Shown here: in pieces, positions 63,992 to 64,000 of the stretch
Position numbering within the stretch: the first letter of the stretch is position 1
Layout: the number at the start of each line of letters is the position of its first letter
Origin: Bacteroidota bacterium
GTDB lineage: Bacteria; Bacteroidota; Bacteroidia; 2-12-FULL-35-15
DNA: 64,000 nt
Direction: 5' to 3'
Assembly (NCBI GenBank): GCA_016707685.1
Contig: JADJHE010000012.1
Span: forward strand, 66,138 to 130,137
The notes under the pieces: model-generated
The model's input: the letters and a program-made list of their open reading frames with translations, nothing else
The model's database searches: none
Told to the model about the DNA's origin: nothing
Position numbers and translations under genes: made by a program

Positions 63992-64000
63992 ATGAAAATA
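63992..64000 (+). CDS. Possible start of a further operon gene, cut by the window edge
   Basis: An ATG follows the previous stop without a gap (TAGATGAAAATA), reading Met-Lys-Ile, the usual opening of a signal peptide. Only three codons are visible. Confidence 0.35.

Overview
The window is A+T-rich DNA from a Bacteroidota bacterium, probably flavobacteria-like; a species cannot be named. The evidence is consistent. There is a complete mraZ-to-ftsZ division/cell-wall cluster with the Bacteroidota-type ftsL. The gliding genes gldE and gldD follow ssb, and there are several outer-membrane, TonB-plug and FISUMP-type proteins. Promoters of the Bacteroidota primary sigma factor type (TTTG or TTG, about 20 nt, then TAnnTTTG) precede many genes. 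The NrdB subunit is of the eukaryote-like class Ia type.

Layout. 1-2.3 kb: a truncated DUF6624-like secreted protein and pabB, both on the minus strand. 2.4-18.7 kb: mraZ, rsmH, ftsL, ftsI, murE, mraY, murD, a stand-alone MurD C-terminal-domain paralogue, ftsW, murG, murC, ftsQ, ftsA, ftsZ. They all read in one direction, and three MraZ boxes lie in front. 18.7-19.5 kb: a 289-bp tandem repeat full of small hairpins. 19.5-22.3 kb: der, era and an initiator tRNA followed by two decayed tandem copies of its 3' half that carry palindromes. 22.5-29.4 kb: a FISUMP lipoprotein, then an Xre regulator facing a type III restriction-modification locus. 29.4-40 kb: an MFS exporter, DUF6702/HupE/M1 peptidase genes, a hairpin-repeat patch, a TPR protein, an acyltransferase, a TMTC-like membrane TPR protein and an EamA transporter. 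40-46 kb: rplU-rpmA, serS, DUF1653, a metallo-hydrolase, ssb-gldE-gldD. 46-54.7 kb: heme A synthase, two barrel-like proteins, a plug-only TonB-receptor-like protein, an ECF sigma factor with a TPR-fused putative anti-sigma protein, and membrane proteins. 54.8-60.9 kb: palindromic repeats, an ORF6N protein, a candidate small RNA and nrdBA. 60.9-64 kb: DUF3109, an Xre regulator, and a divergent operon for an eight-cysteine fulvocin-C-like lipoprotein with a membrane thioredoxin and a DUF1573 lipoprotein.

Sequence quality matters here. Six otherwise intact genes (ftsI, murC, the FISUMP gene, gldE, the plug gene, nrdB twice) are broken by single-base changes in short homopolymers, and restoring one base in each gives full-length family members. 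These are most simply consensus errors. The middle of the type III methyltransferase is different: its target-recognition region (about 25.66-26.24 kb) is corrupted many times while both flanks are clean.

The most promising candidates for something undescribed are the fulvocin-like cysteine-rich operon, the MurD C-domain paralogue inside the dcw cluster, and the type III locus with its Xre controller and scrambled specificity region. The tRNA-tail repeats and the small structured RNA beside nrdA follow.
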